A stretch of 7,640 nucleotides of DNA, taken from positions 3,574-11,213 of the forward strand of contig JAJQFK010000253.1 in NCBI GenBank assembly GCA_021201175.1. The letters run 5' to 3'. The position numbers and the translations under genes are program-made. How positions within the stretch are numbered: the first letter of the stretch is position 1; the number at the start of each line of letters is the position of its first letter. Under the pieces are notes generated by a model. It did not search any database, was not told where the DNA came from, and saw nothing but the letters and a program-made list of their open reading frames with translations. Below are positions 6,259-7,640 of this stretch, in pieces. Source of the DNA: Candidatus Gastranaerophilales bacterium. GTDB lineage: Bacteria; Cyanobacteriota; Vampirovibrionia; Gastranaerophilales; Gastranaerophilaceae.

Positions 6259-6303
6259 ATTTAATCCTTAGTATAGTAGAATTAAAATATAGCAGGATTA
6301 AAT
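6259..6303 (+). promoter_or_regulatory. Inverted repeat covering the ribosome-binding site of the next gene
   Basis: ATTTAATCCT (6259-6268) is the exact reverse complement of AGGATTAAAT (6294-6303), with 25 nt between. The right arm contains AGGA (6294-6297), the Shine-Dalgarno site of the gene at 6304, and ends one base before its ATG. In RNA a 10-bp stem would hide the ribosome-binding site; in DNA the dyad could be an operator. The stem is AT-rich, with only two G-C pairs, so it would be weak and easily opened. There is no U tract, so it is not a terminator. Confidence 0.5.
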
Positions 6304-7428
6304 ATGAAAAAGTTTTTTGTAATTATATTAATATTATCTTTTGCCGCATCGGGCGGAATAATTCCTCCTGTGTTTGCTGCGCCTTATGAAGGACACATAG
6401 AAGCAACTGATACAAAAAAACAAGAACAAAATAAAATATTTACAAATGAAGTAAAGAAAATTGACTCTGATAACGAAATTAATCTTGTAGTGTCACAAGT
6501 GTTAGCCGGAACAACATCTATAGAGGGGGATGAATTTTTTGCGGAAGTTTCGCAAGATGTACTTGCCGGAAGCGGTGTATTATTGCCTAAAGGTACTGTC
6601 GCGCATGGTTCAATAAGAAATATTGTTAATCCTAAACGGATGAACCGTGACGGTTATATTGAGCTTTCATTTGATTATCTTATCACTCCCGATGGACGTG
6701 AAATCCCTATTGAAGGAGATATGACATCAAGATTATCCGCTGCAAAATCTGTTGCAAGAACTGCGGGTGAAGGGATTGTTCATACTGCTGTCGGCGGTGT
6801 ATACGGGGCTGTGGCGGCAATAGAACTTGCAGGCATTGAAGGGGCTGTTTTAAGCAATGGTTATACTGTTATTGGCGGTGCTGCAATAGGGGGTGTTATT
6901 GCTCTGGGGTTAAGTTTATTTAGAAAAGGAAAAGATGTATTGATATCCCCGGGAGATGAAATAAGAGTTAAAATCAGAAGTGCTGAAAAAATTCCTGTTA
7001 TGACATTTGAATCTGTTCGTCAGGAGGAAATTAGCTATGACGGGCTTGATGTAAGTATTAATGATATATATCTTGAAAAAGACCCGTTTGATAATCTAAA
7101 TACAATAACTTTGGATTTAGTCATTAAAAACCACTCCGGAAAAGATTTTTCTGCGTTTGATATTGCAATGATAAATGATTTACATAACAGTTATAATCCT
7201 TCGATTTTTTCTGATTATAAAAATTCACTGGCAATGAAAACAATTAAAAACGGTGAAAATATTTCTGGTGTTTTATCCTTCGCTGTTGATAATCCCGCAA
7301 GGCAGCACTGGCTTGTATTTTATGACAGAAGAACCCATAGCCCTCTGGCAAAAATATCAATAGATAATGCGAAAAAAGACTTGAACATTACAGATATTAC
7401 TAAAAAGAAGAAAAAGAAAAGAAAATAA
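6304..7428 (+). CDS. Exported protein with VirB10-like beta region, Gly/Ala hydrophobic segment and Ig-like C-terminus
   Basis: This 374-residue protein has no recognised function. A signal peptide is clear: KK, hydrophobic 4-15, and a probable cut after the FA-A sequence at 24-26. Residues 58-140 are beta-rich. LLPKGTVAHGSI (93-104) and LITPDGREIPIEG (126-138) recall the LPxGT...G and ITPDGR elements of the VirB10/TrbI periplasmic domain, but no conjugation genes are nearby. Residues 155-206 are a Gly/Ala-rich hydrophobic stretch with closely spaced glycines, able to form two helices as a glycine zipper or membrane hairpin. DVLISPGDEIRVKI (211-224) closes this region. Residues 247-352 look like an Ig-like, DUF4352-type beta sandwich, and the protein ends in KKKKKKRK. 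AGGA at 6294-6297 is 6 nt before the ATG. The likely location is the periplasm or envelope. Confidence 0.85.
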   Translation: MKKFFVIILILSFAASGGIIPPVFAAPYEGHIEATDTKKQEQNKIFTNEVKKIDSDNEINLVVSQVLAGTTSIEGDEFFAEVSQDVLAGSGVLLPKGTVAHGSIRNIVNPKRMNRDGYIELSFDYLITPDGREIPIEGDMTSRLSAAKSVARTAGEGIVHTAVGGVYGAVAAIELAGIEGAVLSNGYTVIGGAAIGGVIALGLSLFRKGKDVLISPGDEIRVKIRSAEKIPVMTFESVRQEEISYDGLDVSINDIYLEKDPFDNLNTITLDLVIKNHSGKDFSAFDIAMINDLHNSYNPSIFSDYKNSLAMKTIKNGENISGVLSFAVDNPARQHWLVFYDRRTHSPLAKISIDNAKKDLNITDITKKKKKKRK

Positions 7429-7476
7429 TTTACTCTACGAAATTTTGCGTCATTGCTGTACATGTCAAGTAATTAG

Positions 7477-7506
7477 TTGTACAATTTATTGCACGAAAAA
7501 TATTAT
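7477..7506 (+). promoter_or_regulatory. Possible promoter downstream of the exported-protein gene
   Basis: TTGTAC (7477-7482) and TATTAT (7501-7506) are spaced by 18 nt; the -10 matches five of six consensus positions and the -35 only three. The -35 is part of the palindrome TTGTACAA (7477-7484). It could serve a gene beyond the window edge. Confidence 0.25.
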
Positions 7507-7586
7507 AACAACTTATAAACAAGAATATGTTAGAAACAAAACCGGAGTCTTTTGTATATGGCTAATTTAAACATAATTTAAATTCA

Positions 7587-7640
7587 AAATTTTGTCCTCC
7601 GGACGGGGAAACTTTTTAAAAAAGTTTCACAAAATTTGTG
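7587..7640. repeat. Nested palindromic element, possibly cut by the window end
   Basis: AAATTTTGT (7587-7595) is the reverse complement of ACAAAATTT (7629-7637). Inside lie GTCC-TCC-GGAC (7594-7604) and a perfect 10-bp hairpin, GAAACTTTTT/AAAAAGTTTC, with a one-base centre (7608-7628). The last 13 bases (7628-7640) are themselves the palindrome CACAAA-A-TTTGTG. The compact nested symmetry and the locally GC-rich core look like a dispersed intergenic repeat or an unusual terminator. Neither strand shows a U tract after the hairpin. Confidence 0.55.

Larger units (their letters stand above)
7429..7640 (+). other. 3' intergenic region reaching the window edge
   Basis: This region of at least 212 nt has no long gene and no ordinary terminator directly after the stop at 7428. 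It contains two TGTACA sites (7457-7462 and 7478-7483), a possible promoter, and the nested palindromic element at its end. It also holds a minimal reading frame, ATG 7558 to TAA 7581 (MANLNII), with GGAG at 7544-7547. That seven-codon frame is too short to call a gene. Confidence 0.5.

Noticed and set aside
6304..7428. A type IV secretion VirB10 gene
   Set aside because: Only short motif-like stretches resemble VirB10. There is no N-terminal membrane anchor plus proline-rich linker, and no other secretion genes are nearby.
7608..7628. Ordinary intrinsic terminator for the exported-protein gene
   Set aside because: The hairpin is perfect, but it is not followed by a U tract on either strand and lies 180 nt after the stop.
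1..7640. CRISPR array, tRNA, rRNA, insertion sequence or prophage genes
   Set aside because: No regularly spaced direct repeats, cloverleaf, transposase or integrase motifs were seen.

Overview
The window is AT-rich bacterial DNA. It holds a conserved housekeeping block at the left and lineage-specific, largely uncharacterised genes at the right. The ribose-phosphate pyrophosphokinase is of the cyanobacterial type (GPM, YVQ..ESIRG and LMELLIIIDA stretches). Together with the AT-rich composition, AGGA/GGAG Shine-Dalgarno sites and Asn/Gln-rich, TPR-bearing proteins, this suggests a non-photosynthetic relative of Cyanobacteria, such as Gastranaerophilales (Vampirovibrionia/Melainabacteria). That placement is inferred from sequence style and was not tested by a search.

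Left block (1-3119). The 3' end of an unrecognised gene overlaps engB (ribosome-assembly GTPase) by 65 nt. engB converges on an oppositely oriented glmU-prs operon with a single base between the stop codons. glmU makes UDP-GlcNAc and prs makes PRPP. They overlap by four bases (ATGA), and prs has a strong GGAGG site inside the end of glmU. The same gene pair is an operon in Bacillus (gcaD-prs).

Middle (3120-4709). A 280-nt divergent intergenic region is followed by an orphan 90-aa protein with a clear terminator. Next comes an oppositely oriented 82-aa protein with eight cysteines, then a divergent six-helix DUF308/HdeD-like membrane protein ending in a strong hairpin-plus-U terminator.

Right block (4710-7640). 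A dyad-rich leader precedes a cytoplasmic-looking protein with about six TPR-like units. It is followed 52 nt later by an exported protein with a VirB10-reminiscent beta region, a central Gly/Ala hydrophobic segment, a C-terminal Ig-like (DUF4352-like) region and a lysine tail. A perfect 10-bp inverted repeat between the two genes covers the second gene's Shine-Dalgarno site. The last 200 nt hold a possible promoter, a seven-codon reading frame and a nested palindromic element that reaches the window edge.

There is no CRISPR array, transposase, integrase, tRNA or rRNA. The least explained parts are the TPR/exported-protein pair with its inverted repeats, and the cysteine-rich small protein beside the membrane protein. 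Nothing here can be named as a new system from sequence alone.
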